Positions 5,923 to 14,420 of a stretch of 20,324 nt of DNA are shown here, one piece after another. The position numbers were made by a program, and so were the translations under genes. The stretch is from Lachnoclostridium sp. UBA7215. GTDB lineage: Bacteria; Bacillota; Clostridia; Lachnospirales; Lachnospiraceae. Numbering within the stretch: position 1 is the stretch's first letter; every line of letters begins with the position of its first letter. Under the pieces are notes generated by a model. That model saw only the letters and a program-made list of their open reading frames with translations. It was not told the DNA's origin and searched no databases. Location of the stretch: NCBI GenBank assembly GCA_002490465.1, contig DKUB01000004.1, forward strand, positions 1 through 20,324, written 5' to 3'.

Positions 5923-8535
5923 ATGGGTAAACAATTGGGTGTCTGGCTGCTTGTTATCGCTATGTGTTTGGCTGCAATGAATCCGCAAACGGTGGATGCT
6001 GCCGCAAAACTCCGTATTAGGAGTGTAACAGTTACAAATGTAAAGGGTAAGAAATTGTCCCTTGTAAAAGGGGATACCTTTCAGCTAAAAGTGAAAGTGA
6101 GTGCAGCGCCAAATAAGAAAAAGTATAAAAAGGTGTTGTATTCAACATCAAAGAAAAAAATCGCTTCTGTATCTGCCAGTGGGTTAATTAAGGCAAAAAA
6201 GGCAGGGGCAGCAAACATAACAATCCGTGCGCAGAAGGATAAAAAGAAGAAAGTTGTCATCCGGGTGACAGTAAAGGCGGGGGGGATTGTGCCGTCGCCG
6301 TCCAGTGTCCCGTCAGATCAAACAAAGGAGCCGCTGCCTGCATCGTCAGCACCGTCTGCGACTCCGTCAGTAACGCCGACAGCAGTTCCGACAACGGTTC
6401 CAACAGCGGTTCCAACAGTTACTCCAAAGCCGGACGGTAAAAGTATGATGATGCGGAAGCCTTTTACCAATGCTGCTTATATTGGGAAAAAGCTCACAGA
6501 TATACCTATTGAGGGAGGAAGTATTCTTGATAGTAATGGGGCGGAGATAGAGGGTACTTATACGTGGGAAAATCCGGACACAGAGTTAGAACAGGAAGGC
6601 AAGACTTATTATATGGCGGATTTTCAGCCAGCAGACAGTATTTTTGAGAAAATCAAGGGAATCCGCATTCCGGTACAAGTTGCAAAACAGCCGTTGTTTA
6701 TTAATGTTCCGAAAGCATCTGCTATAACGACAAGCCAAAAGCTCAGTGAGTCAAGACTGACTGGAGGAAGTGCGGTTGATACTTCCGGAAAAACGGTGAG
6801 TGGACATTTTGAGTGGCTCGATGAGACGGCAGTCATTGGCAGGCAGGGAATCCAGAATGGCAGTGTTATTTTTATTCCTGATGATGCAAAAACATATCAG
6901 AAGACCTCCTGTTATGTAGGTGTCCGTGTGACCGGTACATCGTTAGACCGTTCTCTGAAGGATAAAGTACTTACTCTTCCGGCAGGAGGATGGAAGAACA
7001 CGGAAGCCTATGGGAGAGACTGGGCGGGCAATATATATAATTTAAAGCCGCTGTTGTCGGGGCTGGACATGAATTTATATGGACGTGTGACTGTAACAAT
7101 AAACCGTTATGATAAAAATGGAGAGCGGATTAATGGAGGCTTTGAGAAAGGATTCGTTGCCTGTAAACTGTCAACGCAGGAAAATGACTGGAGCGGTTTT
7201 GTAGATACCTGGACTTCTTCAGAGGCAATGCTCTCTTTGGAGAATTATTCCGGTGGGGATTTATTTCTCGTTGTGCAGAATTCCACTGCGGGCATTGCGT
7301 ACATTGAGGTTGCTTCCGTCACCTTAAATGCAAAGAGAGTTTCCAACATTTATGACGGAAGCAATCTTTCCAGGTTTTATGGCGATATGTTTGGTAAGGT
7401 TGGGGTAGCTGTCGTAAAATCGGAACTGGAGAGCGGTGAGGTCATGCAGTTCTGTAAAAGCCAGTTTAACAGTGTAACCATTGGAAACGAAATGAAGCCG
7501 GATTATATACTGGGAGGCACCCCAGTCCTTTCTGACAGCAACCCGGCCGGGTACGTTGACACGAAAACATTCCGGTATGCTTACAAAGATAGTAAATATC
7601 CTAAAATTGATTTTGAATCGCTTGATTCTATGATTCAGAATGCCTATCACCACGGTATGAAAATGCGTTATCACGTATTTGTCTGGCATAAGCAGACGCC
7701 CAAATGGTTCTTTAAGGAGGATTTCAGCAAAGCGGCTTCCAGTAAATATGTATCCGCAGATGTAATGAACGGCCGATTGGAATATTTGATTCGGAATGTG
7801 ATGGTACATGTTTATAATCTGAAAGACGAAAAAGGTGTTTATATTGGACGGGAAGTGATTGACAGCTGGGATATCGCCAATGAATATTTTCACAATAATG
7901 ACGGGGGGTACAAATCGTATTGGGATGAGGTGTACTATCCCGAATATACGTACAGTTCAAAAAAACACAGCGGAATTGAAAATCCGGTGTATATCAAATC
8001 CGCTTTTGCCCTGGCGCACGGGATACTCGAGGAGTATGGATTAAGGGATTCCGCCAGCTTGATATCAAATGACTATAATACTTATATGGTGACGGATGAA
8101 ATCGTTCGTATGATACATTATTTCAATACAAAGGATGAAATAAATCCGGATGGTGAGATTATATGTGATGGTGTCGGGATGCAGATGCATCTGGATATAG
8201 GATATCCAACGGTTACCGGTATTCAGGAGTGTATGGAAAAGTTTAAACAGGGTGGACTGGAAATTCAGATTACGGAGTTGGATTTGACGTCTTATGGAAA
8301 GTCCGAGGAATCAATACAGAAACAGGAAGAATACTGGTACAAATTGTTCCGGATGATTTTGGATATGCGCGGCAGCGGGGCAAAAATCACAGGGATTACA
8401 TGGTGGGGGCCGGATGACCGGAACTCCTGGCGTTCCGACGGCGTTCCACTCTTGTTTAGTGATTACTGGCAGGCAAAAGAAAGTTACTTCCGTGTGACAC
8501 AGGCATTATCTGATTACTGTACGGGCGAAGAGTAG
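5923..8535 (+). CDS. Secreted modular GH10 endo-beta-1,4-xylanase
   Basis: The 870-residue exported enzyme should cleave internal beta-1,4 bonds of xylan. Residues 1-26 are a signal peptide with a likely cut near VDA. Residues 29-118 are a very lysine-rich Big_2-type Ig-like domain, followed by a Pro/Ser/Thr linker (about 122-172) and two tandem Ig-like repeats (about 185-255 and 268-337) sharing the KL...GGS..D..G pattern. Residues about 343-470 look like a beta-sandwich, possibly carbohydrate-binding. The GH10 catalytic domain spans about 480-865: GNEMK (521-525), WHKQTP (588-593), acid/base Glu654 in WDIANE, nucleophile Glu785 in ITELDL, and the late WWGPDD and PLLF motifs. Both catalytic glutamates are present. 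No LPXTG or SLH anchor is visible. TGGAGG lies six bases before the ATG. It is probably co-transcribed with the downstream chemoreceptor gene. Confidence 0.94.
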   Translation: MGKQLGVWLLVIAMCLAAMNPQTVDAAAKLRIRSVTVTNVKGKKLSLVKGDTFQLKVKVSAAPNKKKYKKVLYSTSKKKIASVSASGLIKAKKAGAANITIRAQKDKKKKVVIRVTVKAGGIVPSPSSVPSDQTKEPLPASSAPSATPSVTPTAVPTTVPTAVPTVTPKPDGKSMMMRKPFTNAAYIGKKLTDIPIEGGSILDSNGAEIEGTYTWENPDTELEQEGKTYYMADFQPADSIFEKIKGIRIPVQVAKQPLFINVPKASAITTSQKLSESRLTGGSAVDTSGKTVSGHFEWLDETAVIGRQGIQNGSVIFIPDDAKTYQKTSCYVGVRVTGTSLDRSLKDKVLTLPAGGWKNTEAYGRDWAGNIYNLKPLLSGLDMNLYGRVTVTINRYDKNGERINGGFEKGFVACKLSTQENDWSGFVDTWTSSEAMLSLENYSGGDLFLVVQNSTAGIAYIEVASVTLNAKRVSNIYDGSNLSRFYGDMFGKVGVAVVKSELESGEVMQFCKSQFNSVTIGNEMKPDYILGGTPVLSDSNPAGYVDTKTFRYAYKDSKYPKIDFESLDSMIQNAYHHGMKMRYHVFVWHKQTPKWFFKEDFSKAASSKYVSADVMNGRLEYLIRNVMVHVYNLKDEKGVYIGREVIDSWDIANEYFHNNDGGYKSYWDEVYYPEYTYSSKKHSGIENPVYIKSAFALAHGILEEYGLRDSASLISNDYNTYMVTDEIVRMIHYFNTKDEINPDGEIICDGVGMQMHLDIGYPTVTGIQECMEKFKQGGLEIQITELDLTSYGKSEESIQKQEEYWYKLFRMILDMRGSGAKITGITWWGPDDRNSWRSDGVPLLFSDYWQAKESYFRVTQALSDYCTGEE

Positions 8536-8577
8536 GTAATGTAGCGGGATGAAAACAGCATAGAAATGGAGATTCAA

Positions 8578-10629
8578 ATGGAAAAGCACAGAAGGAAAGT
8601 TACATATCTGATTACGGCAATTGTCATGGTATTACAGTTAGTTGTATTGTTAGGCTTGTGGATATTTTCCAGTGGTGTAAGTACAAAAAATATTCAGGAA
8701 AATACTGTAAACTGTATGGAGACTATTGTAGATGACCGCTCGCAGTTGATTCAGAATTATGTGAGGGAAAAGGAAGCTTATCTTACTGCGTATAGCAGGG
8801 CAGGAGAGATTAAGGATCTTTTATTGCATAAATCGGATAAGAGTGTGGTTGCAGCAGCTCAGAAATATACGGAGCTATACAGTAGTGATGCGGCAAATCT
8901 GGAAGGGATTTACACCAGTGAGTGGGATACCCATGTACTGGTACATACAAATCCTGAAGTGGTTGGCATTACAACGAGGGAAGGGGATGCGCTGAAAGCT
9001 TTGCAGGATACCCTGAAAGCGACAGATGGTGTTTATAACTCAGGTTTTATATTTTCACCGGCATCCGGAAAGCAGATTGTATCTATGTATCGTGCCTGTC
9101 TGGACGATAAGGGGAATCCGATTGGCCTTGTTGGGGCAGGGATATATATTTCCAGCCTGAAAGAAGAACTTGATAATTTGCCAAAAGCGGGTTTGGATAA
9201 TGCAAAATACTATCTGATAAATACCCAGACAGGAGAATATATTTTTCACGATAATGATGAGATGTTAGGTAAGCCTGCGGAAGAAGGCTATATTGTGGAC
9301 ATCATTGAGAAGTTAAAGAAAAACGGGTCAAAAGAAACAACGGGGTCTGTAGAGTTTACCAGTGAAACAGGGGAAAATATTGCGGCATATCACTACATTG
9401 CAGACAGACAATGGGTGTTTTTGTTATCGGATACGGCAGAGGAGATATATGCCTCTGCAAACAAGGCACGGATTCAGCTTGCGATTTTATGTATAGCAGC
9501 CATTGTATTTTTACTCATCATTACGTTTTTGGTTATTTCAGTTTTCATGAGACCGCTCTCACCAATTACCAGGTCGTTGCTTCGAATTGCAGCACATGAT
9601 ATTAGTGAAAATAAAGAAATAGATAAATTTGTGAATAAAAATGATGATTTAGGTGAAATAGCAAATGCATCCAGCCGTGTTATTCGTTCCCTTAACAGTA
9701 TAGTGGGGACTCTGAAGAACTGCAGTCAGAAACTCCATAGTAAAGCTGCTGTCCTGGAAAAATCGTCTATTAATCTTGTGGATTGTGTGACGGATAATAT
9801 TTCTACGACAGAGCAATTGTCGGCAAGTGTAGATGGTGTGAATGATGCAATCAAGAGTGTTACAGAAGAGATTGGCAGCATTCACCAATCCATTAGTGAA
9901 GTGGCTGTAAGTCTGCGAAGAAGTACAGCGTCCAGTGACGCGATGCTGGATGGGGCAACACAGATGCGTAACAGTGCAGCACAGTCATTAGAGTATACGA
10001 AAACCCGTCTTGAGAAAACAAAGGGTTCTGTGACAAATGCTTTGGAAAGCCTGAACAGACTTTCCGAAATTAATGGTATGGCAGCAGGAATATTAGAAAT
10101 TGCAAATCAGACAAACCTGTTATCCATAAATGCATCTATTGAGGCAGCAAGGTCTGGAGAGATGGGGAAAGGCTTTGCAGTTGTTGCAGAGGAAATTGGA
10201 AAGCTGGCGGATACATCGAAAACGACAGCAGCAAATATCCGGGATGTCTGCGCATCATCCGATCAAAGTATTAAGTCTGTAAATGATTGTGTTCAGGAAA
10301 TTATGTCATATATGGAGAATGATGTATTAGACAGTTTTGGCAATTTTGCATCCAAATCCAGTGATTATAGTGCATCCGTAGCATCTATTAAAAATGAGAT
10401 AGAGAAATTGGATTTGTTTGTAGAGGATCTGGAAAAATCTATTGCACAGATTTCGGAAAATATAACAAATGTAAAAGATATTTCTGCTCAAAACAGTTAT
10501 GCTATTAATGAAATTGTGGAGAAGAGTGAAAGTACCGCTAACATTGCGGTTGAAATTCAGAATCAGTTTGAGGAGAACAGACAGATGGCAGATAATTTGG
10601 AGAATATCGTAAATAAATTTACGATGTAA
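8578..10629 (+). CDS. Methyl-accepting chemotaxis protein with extracellular Cache-type sensor
   Basis: This membrane receptor signals to CheA/CheW to steer swimming. Positions are counted from the upstream ATG at 8566 (687 residues). The first membrane segment is at about 13-34, a Cache-type sensor outside the membrane at about 40-295, the second membrane segment at about 304-328, then HAMP (about 329-385) and a long coiled coil whose conserved hairpin tip is at about 507-550, including ANQTNLLSINASIEAARSGE. There is no C-terminal CheR/CheB-binding pentapeptide. I prefer ATG 8578 (683 residues) because GGAG (8568-8571) lies six bases upstream; ATG 8566 has no clear ribosome binding site. The gene follows the xylanase stop by about 40 bp with no terminator, suggesting co-transcription. 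A ligand related to xylan breakdown is plausible but inferred only from context. Confidence 0.93.
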   Translation: MEKHRRKVTYLITAIVMVLQLVVLLGLWIFSSGVSTKNIQENTVNCMETIVDDRSQLIQNYVREKEAYLTAYSRAGEIKDLLLHKSDKSVVAAAQKYTELYSSDAANLEGIYTSEWDTHVLVHTNPEVVGITTREGDALKALQDTLKATDGVYNSGFIFSPASGKQIVSMYRACLDDKGNPIGLVGAGIYISSLKEELDNLPKAGLDNAKYYLINTQTGEYIFHDNDEMLGKPAEEGYIVDIIEKLKKNGSKETTGSVEFTSETGENIAAYHYIADRQWVFLLSDTAEEIYASANKARIQLAILCIAAIVFLLIITFLVISVFMRPLSPITRSLLRIAAHDISENKEIDKFVNKNDDLGEIANASSRVIRSLNSIVGTLKNCSQKLHSKAAVLEKSSINLVDCVTDNISTTEQLSASVDGVNDAIKSVTEEIGSIHQSISEVAVSLRRSTASSDAMLDGATQMRNSAAQSLEYTKTRLEKTKGSVTNALESLNRLSEINGMAAGILEIANQTNLLSINASIEAARSGEMGKGFAVVAEEIGKLADTSKTTAANIRDVCASSDQSIKSVNDCVQEIMSYMENDVLDSFGNFASKSSDYSASVASIKNEIEKLDLFVEDLEKSIAQISENITNVKDISAQNSYAINEIVEKSESTANIAVEIQNQFEENRQMADNLENIVNKFTM

Positions 10630-10660
10630 AAAAATTTACGATATCAAATCTCTGCAGAAG

Positions 10661-10697
10661 GGGAGGGCTGTCGCAAAATAATTGCGGAAGCCCTCCC
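10661..10697. terminator. Hairpin between convergent genes, probable bidirectional terminator
   Basis: GGGAGGGCT (10661-10669) pairs perfectly with AGCCCTCCC (10689-10697). An inner stem CGCAA (10672-10676) / TTGCG (10682-10686) closes on an AATAA loop across a small internal loop. It sits 31 bp after the chemoreceptor stop and 16 bp after the stop of the convergent gene. Neither side has a good T-run, so termination efficiency is uncertain. Confidence 0.55.
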
Positions 10698-10713
10698 TGA
10701 CAGGTTACGCTCT

Positions 10714-13700
10714 TTATGATTTTACTTTTACTGTTTTTGCCTGTCCTTTTCCTTTTAGCAGTTTTTTATAGGCAGCTGCTTTTGAGGATGGAATTTTAAT
10801 TACACATTTTTTGTGAATTCCCTTAAAAGCATTTTTTCCAACTTTCTTTAAATTTTTTGTTGCAATGGATATTTTTTTCAGCTTTTTGCAGTTATAAAAT
10901 GCTTTTGCGCTGATGGCTGTCACCTTGTAAGATACCTTTTTGTAACTAACAGCGGCAGGAATTTTTACCGTTTTAATTGTCTTTTTCTTTTTGGCAAGGA
11001 CAACGGTGACGGTCCCTTTTCCGTTTGCGGCAGCCTTTGTAATTTTATAACGGATTCCCTTTACTGTGAAGGCAGTGCCCTTTTTGGGGGCAGTGCTCGG
11101 AACGGAAGGTTTTTCCACCGCAGAAGGATCATTTCCTGTAGAAGGGTCGTCATTTCCCGTTGACGGGTCTTTTTGCGTTGAGCTCAAATCAACGGCAACC
11201 GGATTTTGCAGAGTAGTTGTTTTTTCATCCCAGTTTACGGTCAGATGGTTTAACATGACACGGTTTCCGACAGGAGAGGTTCCTGTGATGATAAGCCCGG
11301 TTCCCCCAAAAGTATTGCCGGCAACATCTGCCTGGAGACTGACGCTGTGCGGTAAGTTTGCAGCAATCTGCTTTTCACTCTGGTCATGAGTTGTTGTGAC
11401 AGAAGCACTTAATTTACCCGAGTTTATGGCAACAGAAATTGTGCATTCAGCATTAAAGGCAGAGGTTGTCACCTTGTTACTGATATAAGTTACGGTGTCA
11501 TTTTTGTATTCTACAAGGGCAGCCTGTACACCGCAGTCGAGATTGCTGATGCGCTCTAAGCGCAGGGCATATCCGGTAAGAGTATTGGTATCATATTTAA
11601 TAAAGATATCCATGTACTGTCCGGCACTTCCAAAGCCCTGTCCGGCATTTTTTTCCGGATTAACGGTCAGTGTCAGGGACATATCACCGTAAGTTCCGGC
11701 GGTTGGCGTAAACATCATGCGGGCACCGCGGTTTGCCGGGAGAAGACCGTTAAGCCCCTCAGAACCGTATCCGACTTCGCCGGGACCGTATGTCCAGGCG
11801 TTGCTTGTTGTTGTCTTGTCAGAGCCATCTGTAACCCATGCTTTATAGACGTCTTTTGTCCAGAAGCCCTCCAGTAAGCGTGGCTGCCTTGCCGGTGCAA
11901 AATCCGAAAAGTCCGTATCAAACTGGAGAGGGCTTGCGGTAATGTCATCAAGTGTAACCGGCTTATCAGATACGACAGCAACTTCATTTCCAGCAAGCGT
12001 ACAGAGCTGCCTTGGAACGATAACAGCCTTTATGTAATAACCGACATCGCCGTAACTGAGAGTATAGGTTCTGAGCGGGGATTCTGCCTGTGAAACAGCA
12101 ACGGCAACAGCGTCTTTTCCGGCAGCGTCGCTGCATCGGTACCAGGTAATGCTGGAATAATCATCCAATATACCATTGTTCGACAGGGTATAGCGCATCT
12201 CAAGTGAGCCTTTAACAGCGGCAGAAAGAACCGGATTTGAGACAAAAGTCGGGGCTGGCTGCGTTTCCGGGGCAGCAGTAACGTATATGCCGCCCACAAG
12301 CCCTGAGGATGCTTTTGCGAAAACCATTCCTTTTTTGGGAGTAAGAGTTTCGTTTTTGCATGTCAGGACACAGGATCCGTCTTTGTTATCCTTCAGGGTA
12401 ATATAGTCTTTTATACTGTCCTCCACTGACCATGTAATGGTGTCAGTTTTTGTTGTTTTCATGGAAAAACCAGCGTAGGTGACAGAAACATTTCTTGTTG
12501 CGCCATTTGTAATAGAAGCTACCTGCGGGGCGCAAAAGACGGCAACAGGGACGTCTGTATAATCCTTGCCGACAGTATTTCCTGCCGTGGTAATAATTTC
12601 TTTCTGGTTCATCGGATCCCAGTCATCGGTGCCGCGGAACAGATTGTACACATTATAGATGGTCTTTCCATCATGAGTGATGCGGTAGGCATTGACAGCT
12701 TCTGTGTCGGTAATATTTACATTGTCATAAGGAGCATTGGCATCCATGGTATAGTTTGGAACTATTTTTTGCTGTTTATTTCCGTCTGCGTCGGTATAGT
12801 CATACTGTACGGTGACATTACCCTCAATACAGCGCAAAGTAGTAGATGGGTCCGGCGTCCATCCTATGTATTGGTCTTCCTTTTCGCAGTAGAAGGTACT
12901 GTCAATAATGGCAACGATACCGCCGGTCTTTGTCAGATACTGACTTGAATTATGTTTTATATGGAATTGGCAGTTCAGCATGACAGAGCCGGTTCCGGTC
13001 GTGTTATAGAATGGTTTTGAGCTGTAGAAGTCAAAATCGCATCCGAGATAAACAGCACTGGTGGGCAGGGAATCGTCCGTACACTCAAAATGGCAGTTCT
13101 CAAAAAGAATGCGGTTTCCGCCTACAAACGGGCAGGAATTCAGCCGGCTGATAAAATGACAGTTTTTTGCCATTATTTTGGAACCGTTTGTCAGGCAAAG
13201 CTGTGACTGGGTAATTGCTGTCTGCCGTTTTTCGCGGCTGAGCGAGGTTTTCAGCGGATAATTCAAATCGACACAGCAGTAATTTCCCATGGTCAGATTA
13301 TTTGTCCGGGTTCCGGTGCCGTCTATGTAAAACATTGTAAAGTTTCCGATAGCTCCGGCGTTCTGGCCCCGGTTAACTGCGAGAACGACATTTTCCGGTT
13401 TATCTGTCAGTCCGTTTAAGGAGAGGTGGTTGACTTTCATCCAAAGTCCGTAAGGAACTTTGTCGCCATTTACTCCCTGCCGGATTTCCGGATCATCCGG
13501 GTCGTCAATCCAGTAGACATATGGTGCAAGATAGACATTCATCGGTGCAGCTTCGGTACCGTCTTTTATCGCACCATCATTGTAGGCTTTCTTGAAATCA
13601 TTGTATACATATGGGTATTTGCTGCAGATTTCATCGCTCAGAGAGCCATCAATGTAAATATTGCCGGCATCCAGTGTTGTTGTCTTATCTTGATAAGTTA

Positions 13701-13863
13701 TCGTGTCGCCGTAGAAATAAACCGGATTTTCTTTGTCTAATGGCTCGTTCAGTGCCGTAGCAGCTTCTGCCCTGGAAATATTCAGGAAACCGCTGAAGAA
13801 AAACAGCAGCAGTCCCAGGTATATCCAGGTCCGGTTATGTTTTTTGTTACTTTCCTTTTTCAA
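10714..13863 (-). CDS. Large secreted parallel beta-helix protein, candidate polysaccharide-active enzyme
   Basis: This 1049-residue exported protein begins with a signal peptide cut near AEA (32-34). Residues about 45-345 look like a pectinesterase/polygalacturonase-type right-handed beta-helix, with rung patterns such as AKNCHFISRLN and ILFENCHFECTDDSLP (252-267), whose Asp-Asp pair may be catalytic. Residues about 440-640 look like two Ig-like domains. About 650-880 resembles a concanavalin-type beta-sandwich, possibly sugar-binding. A short repeat linker (STGNDDPSTGND) at about 900-913 leads to a lysine-rich tail (930-1049) with a BspA-like leucine-rich repeat (AFYNCKKLKKI, KNAFKGI), common on secreted Lachnospiraceae proteins. 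The start is TTG 13863, supported by AAAGGAGGG upstream and by the signal peptide; no ATG is nearby. I do not recognise a defined CAZy family; substrate and activity are unknown. Confidence 0.85.
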   Translation of the reverse strand: MKKESNKKHNRTWIYLGLLLFFFSGFLNISRAEAATALNEPLDKENPVYFYGDTITYQDKTTTLDAGNIYIDGSLSDEICSKYPYVYNDFKKAYNDGAIKDGTEAAPMNVYLAPYVYWIDDPDDPEIRQGVNGDKVPYGLWMKVNHLSLNGLTDKPENVVLAVNRGQNAGAIGNFTMFYIDGTGTRTNNLTMGNYCCVDLNYPLKTSLSREKRQTAITQSQLCLTNGSKIMAKNCHFISRLNSCPFVGGNRILFENCHFECTDDSLPTSAVYLGCDFDFYSSKPFYNTTGTGSVMLNCQFHIKHNSSQYLTKTGGIVAIIDSTFYCEKEDQYIGWTPDPSTTLRCIEGNVTVQYDYTDADGNKQQKIVPNYTMDANAPYDNVNITDTEAVNAYRITHDGKTIYNVYNLFRGTDDWDPMNQKEIITTAGNTVGKDYTDVPVAVFCAPQVASITNGATRNVSVTYAGFSMKTTKTDTITWSVEDSIKDYITLKDNKDGSCVLTCKNETLTPKKGMVFAKASSGLVGGIYVTAAPETQPAPTFVSNPVLSAAVKGSLEMRYTLSNNGILDDYSSITWYRCSDAAGKDAVAVAVSQAESPLRTYTLSYGDVGYYIKAVIVPRQLCTLAGNEVAVVSDKPVTLDDITASPLQFDTDFSDFAPARQPRLLEGFWTKDVYKAWVTDGSDKTTTSNAWTYGPGEVGYGSEGLNGLLPANRGARMMFTPTAGTYGDMSLTLTVNPEKNAGQGFGSAGQYMDIFIKYDTNTLTGYALRLERISNLDCGVQAALVEYKNDTVTYISNKVTTSAFNAECTISVAINSGKLSASVTTTHDQSEKQIAANLPHSVSLQADVAGNTFGGTGLIITGTSPVGNRVMLNHLTVNWDEKTTTLQNPVAVDLSSTQKDPSTGNDDPSTGNDPSAVEKPSVPSTAPKKGTAFTVKGIRYKITKAAANGKGTVTVVLAKKKKTIKTVKIPAAVSYKKVSYKVTAISAKAFYNCKKLKKISIATKNLKKVGKNAFKGIHKKCVIKIPSSKAAAYKKLLKGKGQAKTVKVKS

Positions 13864-13914
13864 AATTTTCCCTCCTTTGCCGGGATGAATAAGTAAAATA
13901 TGGTTTCCACTTTA

Positions 13915-13943
13915 ATTTTACAAAAAACAAAAAATAAAGTAAA
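13915..13943 (-). promoter_or_regulatory. Candidate promoter of the beta-helix protein gene
   Basis: On the minus strand TTTACT (13943-13938, 4 of 6) and TAAAAT (13920-13915, 5 of 6) are separated by 17 bp of T-rich sequence. The start would be about 45-50 bp upstream of the TTG codon. The strongly A/T-rich spacer makes chance matches easier. Confidence 0.4.
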
Positions 13944-13967
13944 GAAAAATTGTCTGTAAAGAAGGCC

Positions 13968-13996
13968 GCATAGTTATCCACCCCGGTGCATAGATT
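13968..13996 (+). promoter_or_regulatory. Candidate sigma-E promoter of spoIIID
   Basis: GCATAGT (13968-13974) matches the sigma-E -35 pattern KMATATT at 6 of 7 positions, and CATAGATT (13989-13996) matches the -10 pattern CATACAMT at 6 of 8, with a 14-bp spacer. In Bacillus subtilis spoIIID is transcribed by sigma-E in the mother cell. A start near 14003 leaves a leader of about 20 nt. Confidence 0.5.
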
Positions 13997-14023
13997 ATAC
14001 AAACACCATTTCAGGGGGAGCTT

Positions 14024-14314
14024 TTGAGAGAATATAATCTGCATCAAACGCAAATTGAGGAAAGGGCGGTTGCGGTAGCAGAATACATTATTGAAAATAA
14101 TGCTACCGTGAGGCAGGCTGCCAGACGTTTTGGCGTAAGCAAAAGCACGGTACATAAGGACGTAACCGAACGCCTGCTCCATATTAATCCATCCCTTGCT
14201 TCCCGCACCAGAGAAGTTCTTGACATCAATAAATCCGAACGACATATCCGAGGCGGGATGGCAACAAAGGAAAAGTACCTGCACCGGCAAAATGATGTCA
14301 TGGGGGGCAGGTAG
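14024..14314 (+). CDS. spoIIID: Sporulation transcription factor SpoIIID
   Basis: The 96-residue protein is the mother-cell DNA-binding regulator that switches many sigma-E genes and helps activate sigK during sporulation. It aligns along nearly its whole length with Bacillus SpoIIID: the helix-turn-helix TVRQAARRFGVSKSTVHKDV (29-48), the ERLLHINP segment, and the basic C-terminal segment RHIRGGMATKEKY used for additional DNA contact. The start is TTG 14024, preceded by AGGGGGAG with only a 3-nt gap to the last G; no in-frame ATG exists before the conserved core. The gene is divergent from the beta-helix protein gene, lies just upstream of the rnf operon, and has a plausible sigma-E promoter. 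Its presence argues that the organism forms, or descends from formers of, endospores. Confidence 0.96.
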   Translation: MREYNLHQTQIEERAVAVAEYIIENNATVRQAARRFGVSKSTVHKDVTERLLHINPSLASRTREVLDINKSERHIRGGMATKEKYLHRQNDVMGGR

Positions 14315-14372
14315 GGATAATTTGGCGGAAAAATGATAATATCTCATAGAAATTTATATGGGATAAAGAAGG

Positions 14373-14414
14373 GCAGAGTACCGAAACTCATCCGACAAAT
14401 CGGTATTCTGCTTT
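14373..14414 (+). terminator. Candidate terminator of spoIIID
   Basis: GCAGAGTACCG (14373-14383) pairs with CGGTATTCTGC (14401-14411) over 11 bp with one G-U pair and a 17-nt loop, followed by only a short TTTC. The stem is strong but the T-run poor. The loop contains CCGACAAA, complementary to TTTGTCGG at 14430-14437. Confidence 0.5.
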
Positions 14415-14420
14415 CATTAT

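Noticed and set aside
6360..6430. Short near-repeats (GTTCCAAC-type) as a possible repeat element
   Set aside because: They encode the Pro/Thr linker of the xylanase and are explained by low-complexity protein sequence.
13847..14347. 166-codon open frame on the minus strand opposite spoIIID
   Set aside because: The plus-strand protein matches SpoIIID end to end; the antisense product resembles nothing and runs into the start of the beta-helix protein gene.
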